A DNA stretch of 64,000 nucleotides, taken from NCBI RefSeq assembly GCF_000308875.1, contig NZ_BAGL01000033.1, positions 62,001 through 126,000 of the forward strand, read 5' to 3'. The position numbers and the translations under genes were made by a program. Below, in pieces: positions 8,562 to 16,155 of this stretch. The notes beneath the pieces were generated by a model, which made no database searches, had not been told where the DNA came from, and saw only the letters and a program-made list of their open reading frames with translations. Numbering within the stretch: the stretch's first letter is position 1; every line of letters starts with the position of its first letter. The stretch is from Nocardia transvalensis NBRC 15921. GTDB taxonomy: Bacteria; Actinomycetota; Actinomycetes; Mycobacteriales; Mycobacteriaceae.

Positions 8562-9116
8562 CTACCCCTCGATCGGCGGCTCGATCACCGGGACGTCCAG
8601 CCGGGCCGCGTACTGCCGGTTGAGGTCCCGCCAGCCGTGGTCGAGCGCGGCGGCGCCGACGATGGGGCCGACAGGGCTGCCGGCGAGTAGCTCGGCGGCG
8701 ACGTCGAGGCAGATGTGCCAGCCCGCCGCCACCATGGCGGCCTGCTCGCGCTCGGGTAGCCGGTGGGTCAGCCGCAGCAGGGTGCCGCCCTCGTGGGCGC
8801 TCAGTTCCCAGCGCAGCAGGTCTGTGCCCCAAGTGAATTCGAGCAACGACGGCCGGTCGGCCGTGACGACCTCGCCGGGCAGTTCCTGTCGCTCGTCCCC
8901 GTCGATCATGACGAGGACGACCGGGCCGGGCGCGGCCAGCGAGCGGTCGGCGGTGTAGGGCGCCCATTCGCGCAACTCGTCCGGTTCGGTGAGGGCGGAC
9001 CAGACCGCCTCGCGGTCCTGAGGGAAGGCGCGAGTGAAGACGAGCGACCAGGCGCCGTTGTCGTCGACGAGTTCGGCCCCCTGCAACGCGGTCGGGGTGT
9101 AGCGGTCCGTGGTCAT
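8562..9116 (-). CDS. SRPBCC / AHSA1-like protein
   Basis: 184 residues from ATG 9116. The segment FTRAFPQDREAVWSALTEPDELREWAPY is the classic opening of the AHSA1 (START-like) fold, followed by beta strands ending in LRWELSAHEGGTLLRLTHRL and a long C-terminal helix. Its ATG overlaps the TGA of the upstream ArsR gene (ATGA), so the two are translationally coupled. ArsR-AHSA1 pairs are common in actinobacteria; the AHSA1 partner is thought to bind a small hydrophobic ligand, but no specific substrate can be stated here. The frame continues upstream into the regulator gene out of its register, which is not coding. Confidence 0.85.
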   Translation of the reverse strand: MTTDRYTPTALQGAELVDDNGAWSLVFTRAFPQDREAVWSALTEPDELREWAPYTADRSLAAPGPVVLVMIDGDERQELPGEVVTADRPSLLEFTWGTDLLRWELSAHEGGTLLRLTHRLPEREQAAMVAAGWHICLDVAAELLAGSPVGPIVGAAALDHGWRDLNRQYAARLDVPVIEPPIEG

Positions 9117-9430
9117 GAGGTCGGGTCCTTCCGGTCGAGGTGACGGCCCAGGGCGTCGAGGTGCCGGTTCCACAGCCGCAGGTAGGGCGCGAGCCAGCGG
9201 TCGAGATCCTCGAAGGGGCCGGGGGCGAGGCGATAGATCCGCTTCTGTGCCGCCACCTCGCAGGTGACGAAGCCCGCGTCGCGCAGCACCTTCAGATGCT
9301 TGGACACCGTCGGCTGCGATACCCGCAGGCGGACGGCCAGGTCGCCGACGGTGGCGTCGCCGGCGCGCAGCTGGTCGAGAATCCTGCGGCGCTGCGGCTC
9401 GGCCACCACGGAGAACGGATCTGTTGCCAC
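9113..9430 (-). CDS. ArsR-family winged-helix regulator
   Basis: 105 residues from GTG 9430. The pattern FSVVAEPQRRRILDQLRAG, DLAVRLRVSQPTVSKHLKVL and DAGFV is a textbook ArsR winged helix (helix-turn-helix about residues 30-60). There is no metal-binding CxC motif, so it belongs to the metal-independent subgroup that usually pairs with an AHSA1 gene. A short dyad with ATATAC/GTATAT arms lies just upstream and probably serves as an autoregulatory operator. First gene of a two-gene operon with the AHSA1 protein. Confidence 0.9.
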   Translation of the reverse strand: MATDPFSVVAEPQRRRILDQLRAGDATVGDLAVRLRVSQPTVSKHLKVLRDAGFVTCEVAAQKRIYRLAPGPFEDLDRWLAPYLRLWNRHLDALGRHLDRKDPTS

Positions 9431-9438
9431 GGGAGCTA

Positions 9439-9458
9439 ATATACTTCTTCACGTATAT
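9439..9458. promoter_or_regulatory. Dyad upstream of ArsR gene (probable operator)
   Basis: ATATAC (9439-9444) and GTATAT (9453-9458) form a perfect 6-bp inverted repeat with an 8-base spacer, 8 bp upstream of the ArsR start codon. The A/T-rich island is unusual in this genome and matches the size of ArsR operators. Confidence 0.6.
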
Positions 9459-9574
9459 ACCGCACAAGGCATATATTCAGTTGAATCCCTAGCCGCACTC
9501 GTTTTCGCACATCGAATTGGAACAGGTTATAGATTGGGGACGTACCGTCCGAACCGAAGTGTGAAGGGGGGCCG

Positions 9575-10369
9575 ATGTCGTCCACCGCATCCGCCGCCGA
9601 ATTGCTGGCGACCGTCGAGCGGTCGCCGCAGGCCGTCGCCGCGCACGATCGCGCCGCCTGGGTCGGGCTGTTCGCGGACGGCGCCCGGGTGGAGGATCCG
9701 GTCGGATCGCGACCGCATCGGGGGACCGCGGCGATCGAGCGCTTCTACGACACCTTCATCGCGCCCAACGGCATCGCCTTCCGGATCGAGCAGGACGTGG
9801 TGTGCGGGATGGCCGTCTACCGCGATCTCGCCATCGAGACGACCATGTCGACGGGCGTGACGCTGCGGGTGCCCATGCATCTGCGCTACGACGTCGCACA
9901 GGTCGGCGGCGAGCTGAAAATCACTGAGCTGCATGCCCATTGGGAGCTGCCGGTGATGATCGGGCAGCTGCTGGCCGCGGGCGTCCCGGGTCTGACGGCC
10001 GCGGCGAAGCTGGCCCCACAGCTGCTGGGTAATCAGGGCATCGGCGGTGCGCTCGGCTTCGCACGCGGTTTCGTGCGCGTCGGCGCCGCCGGAAAGCGCG
10101 CGGCGACCGACCTGCTGCGCGCGGCGGGCCGCGGGGAAGGAGCGGCTGTCCGGTCGGCGCTCACCCCCGACGCGAGCTTGCGCTGGGCCGGAACACCGCT
10201 CGGCGTCGAGGGATTCGTCGGCCGAGCCGGTGGCATCGAGGTCGGCAAGACCATCGGCGCGGGCCGGTTCGTGACCGCGACGGTGACGACCGGCGACGGC
10301 CGGGGCATCGCCGAACTGGAGCTGGCCCGCGGCGGTAAGCGGGTGTCGGCCGTGCGGGTGTTCGTCTAG
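9575..10369 (+). CDS. NTF2/SnoaL-like (ketosteroid-isomerase fold) protein with two domains
   Basis: 264 residues. The first 130 form a SnoaL-like domain (AAHDRAAWVGLFADGARVEDPVG, AIERFYDTFI), and the last 90 (SALTPDASLRWAGTPLGVEG ... ISVRVFV-like end) look like a second, shorter NTF2-like domain; an alanine-rich helical linker with AAGVPGLTAAAKLAPQLLG joins them. The start ATG follows a strong GAAGGGGGG ribosome-binding sequence. It converges with the TetR gene at 10366, overlapping it by 4 bp. Such proteins may isomerise or bind steroid-like ligands, but catalytic residues cannot be assigned with confidence. Confidence 0.75.
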   Translation: MSSTASAAELLATVERSPQAVAAHDRAAWVGLFADGARVEDPVGSRPHRGTAAIERFYDTFIAPNGIAFRIEQDVVCGMAVYRDLAIETTMSTGVTLRVPMHLRYDVAQVGGELKITELHAHWELPVMIGQLLAAGVPGLTAAAKLAPQLLGNQGIGGALGFARGFVRVGAAGKRAATDLLRAAGRGEGAAVRSALTPDASLRWAGTPLGVEGFVGRAGGIEVGKTIGAGRFVTATVTTGDGRGIAELELARGGKRVSAVRVFV

Positions 10370-10938
10370 CCGCCGATATCGCCCCAGCCGCGGCGCAGCC
10401 GGTCGTAGATTTCCCGCAGCGCCCCTTCGGGATTCGGTTGCCGATCGGCGATTCCGTTGGCCTCCATGACGAATCGGGTCAGGCTGAGGATACCCGGGTC
10501 GGCGGGCGGCAGGCCCGCCTCCTCGGCGATCGCGACGGCCAGGCTGTCCTCCCAGCGCCGGAAGATGCGCTCGGCGTATTCCTGCAAGGCGGGCGTCGTG
10601 CCCAGCAGTTCCTGGAAATCCGCGCGGTTCGGGCCGTCGTCGGGCTCGGCGCGGCGCAGGGCGATCATGTGCGCCTCCAGGGCGTCGATGATCGATGTCC
10701 CGGCGGCGCGGTCGCGGACGGCGTCGACCGCGGCGCGCTCGAACTCGTCGTCCTGGTCGAAGATCAGCGCTTCCTTGCTGGGGACGTAGGAGAACAGCGT
10801 GCTGACCGCGATATCGGCGGCGTCGGCGATCTCCGCGACCGTGACATTGTCGAAGCCGCGCTCGCGGAACAGGGCGAAGGAGACGTCGGCCAGCCGCTTG
10901 CGCGTCTGTGCCTTCTTGCGTTCCCTCAGCCCTGCCAT
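10366..10938 (-). CDS. TetR-family regulator of the adjacent MFS exporter
   Basis: 190 residues. The N-terminus RERKKAQTRKRLADVSFALFRERGF and VAEIADAADIAVSTLFSYVPSKE is a clear TetR helix-turn-helix; the tail matches the MftR-like C-terminal type with conserved arginine-rich helices. It lies 12 bp downstream of the MFS gene on the same strand, so exporter and repressor share one transcript. A palindrome upstream of the exporter (12465-12479) is the likely operator, which would make this an autoregulated drug-efflux unit. Confidence 0.88.
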   Translation of the reverse strand: MAGLRERKKAQTRKRLADVSFALFRERGFDNVTVAEIADAADIAVSTLFSYVPSKEALIFDQDDEFERAAVDAVRDRAAGTSIIDALEAHMIALRRAEPDDGPNRADFQELLGTTPALQEYAERIFRRWEDSLAVAIAEEAGLPPADPGILSLTRFVMEANGIADRQPNPEGALREIYDRLRRGWGDIGG

Positions 10939-10950
10939 GGCCCGACCCTA

Positions 10951-12450
10951 CTACGGAGTCGAAGCCACTCCGATTTCCTCGCGGTGTGGTTCCGGCCGTG
11001 CGTTCTTCGCGCGGATCCGGGCGGTCACCAGGGTGCCGAGTGCCAGCATGCAGATGCCCGCGCACGCCCACAGCAGGGAACTCGTGCCGCTCATGAACGC
11101 CTCCCGGACGTGCTCGACCATCGCGGAATCGCCGGCCGCGGCGGCCACGCCCGGGCTCACACCCTCCGAGAACGGGGGATGGTTCAGATCACCGAGCGCG
11201 CCGTGGTAGCGCGTCGCCAGCACCGTGCCGAGGACGGCCACGCCGATGGTGCCGCCGGCCTGCCGCAGCGAATTCAGCAGGGCGGACCCGGAACCCGCGC
11301 GGTCCCGGGTCAGCGCGCCCACGGCCATCGCCACCGAGGCGGGCATCACGATGCCCAGGCCCAGCCCGGCGATCGCGATCCAGCAGGCCGCGAACCAGTA
11401 CGGGCTGTGCGCGGTGGTCGCCGATCCGATGGCAGCACCGGCCGCCAGCAGTGCGAACCCGACGAGCAGCGCCCGGCGGCCCGTCAGTCGGCCGGTCAGG
11501 AGTTTGGCGCCCATGAGCCCGCCCACCATGGGCAGCTGCCGCAGACCGCTGCCGAAGGCGTCGGCGCCCAGCACCGCCTGCATGTACTGGGGAATCGTGA
11601 ACATGACGCCGAACATGGCGAAGCTCATGAACACCGAATAGACGGCGCCCCAGCGGAATCCGTCATGGGCGAACAGGCCGAGGTCGATCACCGGATGCGC
11701 GGCGCGCCGCTGATGGAGAACGAAGACCGCCAGCAGCGCCGCCCCCGCGGCGACGGACACCCACGCCGCGGCATCGCTCCAGCCCCGGTCGCCGGCCCGG
11801 ATGAACCCGTAGGTCAGTGCGAAGAGTCCGGCGCTGGACAGCGCGATTCCGGGCAGGTGCACGGGATGCGGTGTGGCGCTGCGCGATTCCGGCAGCATGG
11901 CGCCCACGGCGAGCAGGCAGATCGCGACCATGGGCAGGTTGATCAGGAATACCGACCCCCACCAGAAGTTCCGCAGCAGCAGCCCGCCGAGGATCGGCCC
12001 CAGCGGCATACCCAGCATGACCATCGTCATCGAGACGCCCACCGCCCGGCCGCGTTCGGCGGGCTCGGGGAACAGCACCGCGATCACCGCCGTGGACAGC
12101 GGCATCAGTGCCGCGGCGCCGATGCCGAGCACGATGCGCGCGGCGATCAGCTGCCCCGGTGATTGCGCGAGCGCGCAGCCGAGCGATGCCACTCCGAAGA
12201 CCGCGAGCGCCGCCACGAACAGGCGCTTGCGTCCGAAGCGGTCGCCGAGCGTTCCGGCGGGAATCATCAGCGCGGCCAGTGTCAGCGTGTAGGCGGTGGC
12301 GAACCACTGCAGTGCGGCGCTGTCCGCACCGAGTTCGCGGGCCAGGGTCGGCAGGGCCACGTTGAGCACCGTGGTGTCCAGGCCGACGGTGAGCGTCGAC
12401 AACGCGATCGCGCCGAGGACCAGCCAGCGGCGGCGAGATACGACTTCCAT
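10951..12450 (-). CDS. MFS drug exporter, DHA2 (EmrB/QacA) family, 14 TM
   Basis: 499 residues with about 14 hydrophobic segments. TTVLNVALPTLARELGA is the N-terminal DHA2 motif, AYTLTLAALMIPAGTLGDRFGRKR is MFS motif A (about residues 50-75), and GIGAAALMPLSTAVI is a motif C-like antiporter segment. Family members expel hydrophobic drugs or metabolites using the proton gradient across the inner membrane. The gene starts 15 bp from a perfect palindrome and is followed after 12 bp by a TetR gene, so expression is probably induced by a substrate of the pump. Confidence 0.9.
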   Translation of the reverse strand: MEVVSRRRWLVLGAIALSTLTVGLDTTVLNVALPTLARELGADSAALQWFATAYTLTLAALMIPAGTLGDRFGRKRLFVAALAVFGVASLGCALAQSPGQLIAARIVLGIGAAALMPLSTAVIAVLFPEPAERGRAVGVSMTMVMLGMPLGPILGGLLLRNFWWGSVFLINLPMVAICLLAVGAMLPESRSATPHPVHLPGIALSSAGLFALTYGFIRAGDRGWSDAAAWVSVAAGAALLAVFVLHQRRAAHPVIDLGLFAHDGFRWGAVYSVFMSFAMFGVMFTIPQYMQAVLGADAFGSGLRQLPMVGGLMGAKLLTGRLTGRRALLVGFALLAAGAAIGSATTAHSPYWFAACWIAIAGLGLGIVMPASVAMAVGALTRDRAGSGSALLNSLRQAGGTIGVAVLGTVLATRYHGALGDLNHPPFSEGVSPGVAAAAGDSAMVEHVREAFMSGTSSLLWACAGICMLALGTLVTARIRAKNARPEPHREEIGVASTP

Positions 12451-12464
12451 GTGATCTCCAAAAA

Positions 12465-12479
12465 TCGAAGTGACTTCGA
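12465..12479. promoter_or_regulatory. 15-bp perfect palindrome upstream of MFS-TetR operon (probable operator)
   Basis: TCGAAGT-G-ACTTCGA is a perfect 7+1+7 inverted repeat centred about 22 bp upstream of the MFS ATG, in a locally A/T-richer stretch that also contains AGTAACTA. It fits a TetR operator overlapping the promoter. Confidence 0.7.
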
Positions 12480-12568
12480 AAACATAGTAACTACGAAATT
12501 CGGCTGGGTGTCAAGACGGCGGGGACAAGCCGCCGCAATCCGCGCGGCGGGGCGGCGGGCCGGGCACA

Positions 12569-14326
12569 ATGCCCCGTATGGATGGCTGGGGCGGGCAGGC
12601 ATCGGCGGACCGGCGGGCGGACGTGGGGCTCGGCGGTGCGGTGGCGCGCAAGCGGCACGGGCGGCACTACACGCCGGAGCGGCTGGCGCGGTTCCTGGCC
12701 GAACGGGTCGCGGAGCACGTGGCGCCGCGGGGGGAGTTGCGAGTGCTCGACCCCGCCTGCGGTGACGGTGAGCTGCTGCTGGCCGTCGAGCGGGCCGTGG
12801 CGTCGCGGTTTCCGGGAATTCGCGTGCGGCTCACGGGTTTCGACCTGAACGCGGCGGCGATCCGGGTGGCGCGCGAACGCGCGGAGGGGCTGGACGCGGA
12901 CTGGCGGGAGGGCGATTTCCTGAGTGCCGCCGACGAATTGGCGGGCGAGAGCTTCGACGTGGTGATCACCAATCCGCCGTACGTGCGCACCCAGCAGCTG
13001 GGCTCGGCGGCCGCGCGGCTGCTGAGCCGCCGGTTCGGCCTCAGCGGGCGCATCGATCTGACGCATCCGTTCGTGGCGTGCGTGCCCCGGCTGCTGCGGC
13101 CCGGTGGCGTGCTGGGGTTGTTGTGCGCCAACCGATTTCTCACCACCAAGGCCGGGACGAACCTGCGCGCGTTACTGCGGTCGGACCTGCACCCGGTCGA
13201 GCTGTACGACCTGGGTGACACCCGGCTGTTCGACGCGGCGGTCCTCCCGGCGATCACCATCGCCGTCCGGGCGCATCCGGACGATCCCTGCCGCTACGTC
13301 TCCGCCTACGAACTCGGAACCGGTGAAAACGTCACCGGCACAGACCTGTTCGCCGCTCTGAACGGGACCGCCGATACGCTGGTCACCCACTCGGGCCGGG
13401 TCATCGCCATCGAGGTGGGCACGCTCGCACCGGGCGATCCCGCGACGGAGATACTCTCCCGACCGGCCTTCCGGGCCACGGGTGACGAAATATCGGTCGA
13501 GGAGTGTTCTTCGGTGGATCCGGCGGTGCCCTGGCGGATGTCGCGGCCCGGGACCGACCGGTGGCTGCGGCAGGTGGGGGAGGGGACGTGGCGGACGTTC
13601 GGGGAGGTGGCGCGAATCCGGGTGGGGATCAAGACGACCGCGGACCGGGTGTTCATCTCCGACAGGTGGGAGCAGTGCGAGCCGCGGCCGGAGACGGAGC
13701 TGCTGTTCGATCTGCTGACCCATCACGATCTCGCGCCGTGGCGCATCGCGCGGGAGCGCCCGACCCGGGTGCTGTACCCCTACGACATCACCCGGACGCG
13801 GCGCACGCCGGTCGATCTCGGTGAATACCCCTTGGCCGCAGCGTATCTGGCCGACCACAAGGACCGGCTGGCCGCGCGCGGCTACGTCGTCTCCGGTGGG
13901 CGCGAGTGGTACGAGATCTGGGTGCCGCAGCGGCCGCACCTGTGGGCCTTCCCGAAACTGGTGTTCCCCGATATCAGCGTGCGGCCGCGGTTCGCGCTGG
14001 ATCGCAGCGGAGCGATCGTGAACGGCGACTGCTACTGGATCTCGCTGCCGGACATCGGCGACGACGCGCTGCCGTATCTGCTGATGGGCGTGGCGAATTC
14101 GACGCTGGGGCTGCGTTTCTACGACGCCGTCTGCGGCAATCGGCTGTACGCGGGCCGGCGGCGGTGGATCACCCAGTACGTCGCGCGGCTCCCGCTGCCC
14201 GATCCGGCGACACCGGCCGCGGCGGCGTTGGCGGAGCTGGTGCGCGGCATCGTGGACGACGGCATCGATCCGGTGCCCGAGGTGGTCGACGAGCGGGTGG
14301 CGGCGGCGTTCCGCCTGGAGTCCTAG
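12569..14326 (+). CDS. Solitary N6-adenine DNA methyltransferase (Eco57I/TaqI type)
   Basis: 585 residues. HYTPERLARFLAERV near residue 32 precedes SAM-binding motif I (LDPACGDGELL, about 61-71); catalytic motif IV NPPYV is near 134, the signature of N6-adenine methyltransferases. The C-terminal 250 residues look like a TaqI-type target-recognition domain (HLWAFPKLVFPDIS, YAGRRRWITQY). No endonuclease gene adjoins it and the protein has no N-terminal nuclease extension, so it is an orphan methyltransferase or the remnant of a restriction system; the broken Mrr-like gene lies 4.5 kb upstream. ATG 12578 is an alternative start. Role could be self-protection, epigenetic control or modification-dependent defence. 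Confidence 0.85.
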   Translation: MPRMDGWGGQASADRRADVGLGGAVARKRHGRHYTPERLARFLAERVAEHVAPRGELRVLDPACGDGELLLAVERAVASRFPGIRVRLTGFDLNAAAIRVARERAEGLDADWREGDFLSAADELAGESFDVVITNPPYVRTQQLGSAAARLLSRRFGLSGRIDLTHPFVACVPRLLRPGGVLGLLCANRFLTTKAGTNLRALLRSDLHPVELYDLGDTRLFDAAVLPAITIAVRAHPDDPCRYVSAYELGTGENVTGTDLFAALNGTADTLVTHSGRVIAIEVGTLAPGDPATEILSRPAFRATGDEISVEECSSVDPAVPWRMSRPGTDRWLRQVGEGTWRTFGEVARIRVGIKTTADRVFISDRWEQCEPRPETELLFDLLTHHDLAPWRIARERPTRVLYPYDITRTRRTPVDLGEYPLAAAYLADHKDRLAARGYVVSGGREWYEIWVPQRPHLWAFPKLVFPDISVRPRFALDRSGAIVNGDCYWISLPDIGDDALPYLLMGVANSTLGLRFYDAVCGNRLYAGRRRWITQYVARLPLPDPATPAAAALAELVRGIVDDGIDPVPEVVDERVAAAFRLES

Positions 14327-14327
14327 T

Positions 14328-14341
14328 AATTCCTAGGAATT
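14328..14341. repeat. 14-bp perfect palindrome between convergent genes
   Basis: AATTCCTAGGAATT lies just after the methyltransferase stop and touches the stop codon of the convergent TetR gene. It is A/T-rich for this genome. It could be a weak terminator core or a protein-binding site; no further stem extends it. Confidence 0.4.
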
Positions 14342-14961
14342 CAGGCGCGTGGCACGCCGACCATGGGCATCAGGGTGCGGCGGGCGAACTCGCGCGCGGC
14401 CTGCTGGTCGCCGAGCGGGATCAGCCCGTCGGGTGTCAGGGCCAGCGACTGGGCCAGGCGGGCCATGATCTCGGCCACCAGGTCGGCGTCGAAATCCGGT
14501 GTGGCGCCGGTCTCCTGGAGCCCGCGCAGCTTGTCGGCGAGATAGGCGCGGCCGACCGCGAGGATCGCGCCCGCGTCGGTGGTCAGGCGCGGCAGGATCA
14601 GATCCGGTTCGGTGCGCAGCAGCCGCTGCAGCAGCTCGTTGCGGGCCAGCAGCGTGATGAACGCGACGAACACCTCGACCAGCTGGTCCTCCGTATCGGC
14701 GATATCGGCGACCCGCCGCTCGATCTCGGCGACGAACCGCTGCGCCTCCCGCACACCGACCGCCTCGACCAGTTCGTTCTTCGACTCGAAGCGCCGGTAC
14801 AGCGTGGCCGGGCTGATCCCGGCGCGGCGGGCGATCTCACCCATGCTGGTGCGCTTGATCCCGAAGTCGAGGAACGCCGACAGCGCGCTCTCCAGCAGTT
14901 GTTCGCCGTCGGCTCGCGGCTTCTCGAGGATGCGCGCCAGGATCGGTGGGACGGATGGCAT
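14341..14961 (-). CDS. TetR-family transcriptional regulator
   Basis: 206 residues. LLESALSAFLDFGIKRTSMGEIARRAGISPATLYRRFESKNEL in pieces shows a standard TetR helix-turn-helix at about residues 22-62. The C-terminal domain (residues 90-200) is leucine and alanine rich, with a KLRGLQETG helix. It starts upstream of no obvious partner: the next gene on the same strand is a 59-residue hypothetical. A short TGTC-G-GACA palindrome at 14983-14991 lies 22 bp upstream and may be its operator. Target unknown. Confidence 0.87.
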   Translation of the reverse strand: MPSVPPILARILEKPRADGEQLLESALSAFLDFGIKRTSMGEIARRAGISPATLYRRFESKNELVEAVGVREAQRFVAEIERRVADIADTEDQLVEVFVAFITLLARNELLQRLLRTEPDLILPRLTTDAGAILAVGRAYLADKLRGLQETGATPDFDADLVAEIMARLAQSLALTPDGLIPLGDQQAAREFARRTLMPMVGVPRA

Positions 14962-15055
14962 CGAATCTCCAGTCGAAATCGCTGTCGGACACCGCGTCGA
15001 TGCGGAAGGGTGGCAATCATTATCTCATCGGATCGCACCCGGAATCGCGGCCGGA

Positions 15056-15235
15056 TCAGCGGAGGTTCAGGTCCGTCATCTCCTGTTCGATCGCGTTGGC
15101 GGCGAAATCTATTCCGCTGGAACGCAATTCGTGAATCCTACGCTGGAGCGCCTCGATTCCCCCCGGTTGCGCGGCGATATCGGCGACGCTGATCCGCCCT
15201 GCGTGTCGGTGCATACCGGAACACTCGTACGACAC
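15056..15235 (-). CDS. Small hypothetical protein (59 aa)
   Basis: GTG 15235 follows GGAGG with 8-base spacing, a strong ribosome-binding site that decides this start. The product begins VSYECSGMHRHAGRI and continues with a helical part (GGIEALQRRIHELRSSGID) that ends TDLNLR. Two residues near the N-terminus (Cys, His) could bind metal, but no known motif results. No signal peptide. It precedes the TetR gene by about 95 bp on the same strand. Family not recognised. Confidence 0.6.
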   Translation of the reverse strand: MSYECSGMHRHAGRISVADIAAQPGGIEALQRRIHELRSSGIDFAANAIEQEMTDLNLR

Positions 15236-15401
15236 CGTTGAACCTCCTGCTCGCCTTCGTGGCGAACCCGCCGTCCGGGCGTGGCTCGCCTCGCGTGACG
15301 AGCCGTCCGAATCCGTGATCGGCGCAGGAGGCCCGGACCGGGGCACGCTGGCCGAATGCTAGCAAGACACGAAGATGGACGCTTGACCAGTGTGGTGTGT
15401 C

Positions 15402-15917
15402 TCACACCTCGGTGGCGCCCCGGTGGGTGTCCGTATTGTGCCGGTACACTGCGGCATTCAGGCGGATGCGATCCCGTTCGGCCTCGCCGAGTTCGCGCCG
15501 CACCTTGCCCGGGACGCCCGCGACCAGGGAGCCGGGCGGGATCTCGGCGCCCTCCGGAATCAGCGCGTTGGCGGCGATGAGACTCCCGGCGCCGATCACC
15601 GCCCCGTTGAGGACGGTCGCGCCCATCCCGACCAGCACGTCGGCGCCGATCGTGCAGCCGTGCAGGATCGCGTTGTGCCCCACCGAGACTCCCGTGCCCA
15701 CGGTCAGCGGAAAGCCGGGGTCGGCATGCAGCACACAGCCGTCCTGAATATTGCTCCCGGCGCCCACGGAGATGTCCTCCATATCCCCCCGGACCACCGC
15801 CGAGTACCAGATACTCACCTCGGCCGCGAGCCGCACCCGCCCGATCACGGTAGCGTTCGGCGCGATCCACGCACTCTCGTGGACCTCCGGCTCGTGCTCA
15901 CCCAATCGAATCCTCAT
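15402..15917 (-). CDS. Gamma carbonic anhydrase family protein (left-handed beta helix)
   Basis: 171 residues from ATG 15917. The protein consists of hexapeptide repeats (VIGRVRL, VSIWYSAVVRGD, ISVGAGSNIQDG, VTVGTGVSVGHNA-like) typical of the gamma-class carbonic anhydrase/YrdA/PaaY fold. The metal-site context RGDMEDI, NIQDGCVLHAD and VGHNAILHGC keeps the histidines that bind zinc or iron in this family (H after CVL, H in GHNA, H in LHGC). Whether it hydrates CO2 or is a structural homologue cannot be decided. The intergenic region upstream carries a dispersed palindrome and three tandem repeats, and no clear operon partner exists. Confidence 0.9.
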   Translation of the reverse strand: MRIRLGEHEPEVHESAWIAPNATVIGRVRLAAEVSIWYSAVVRGDMEDISVGAGSNIQDGCVLHADPGFPLTVGTGVSVGHNAILHGCTIGADVLVGMGATVLNGAVIGAGSLIAANALIPEGAEIPPGSLVAGVPGKVRRELGEAERDRIRLNAAVYRHNTDTHRGATEV

Positions 15918-15966
15918 GATCACCGAACATAGTTCCCAGGTAGGTCCCCCCACTTCCCGGCATGCC

Positions 15967-16029
15967 TTCCCGCTCTCCGGGTCTGCCTTCCCGCTCTCCC
16001 GGTCTGCCTTCCCGCTCTCCCGGTCTGAC
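15967..16029. repeat. Three tandem 21-bp repeats
   Basis: Units begin at 15967, 15988 and 16009; consensus TTCCCGCTCTCCCGGTCTGCC with one difference in the first and one in the third. They sit directly beside the palindromic element at 16041-16104. The same arrangement of a palindrome plus short GC-rich tandem units recurs at 26.0 kb and 53.1 kb. Confidence 0.9.
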
Positions 16030-16040
16030 TTCCCTGCTTT

Positions 16041-16104
16041 CCCGGCATGCTTTTGGCCGGGATCCCCCCTCGGTCACTGCGGATTCCGGCCAAAAGCATG
16101 CCGG
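16041..16104. repeat. Dispersed palindromic element, copy A
   Basis: Left arm 16041-16065 (core CCGGCATGCTTTTGGCCGG) and right arm 16081-16104 match as inverted repeats at 23 of 24 positions around a 15-base loop. Each arm is itself partly palindromic (CCGG...CCGG). Copies with the same core occur at 26012-26078 (both arms) and 53106-53130 (one arm), so this is a REP-like intergenic element. Confidence 0.85.
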
Positions 16105-16155
16105 AAATACGGTCGGTGCTGTGCTGGGGGTGGTGAGGAGGTAGTGAGAGGGCGG

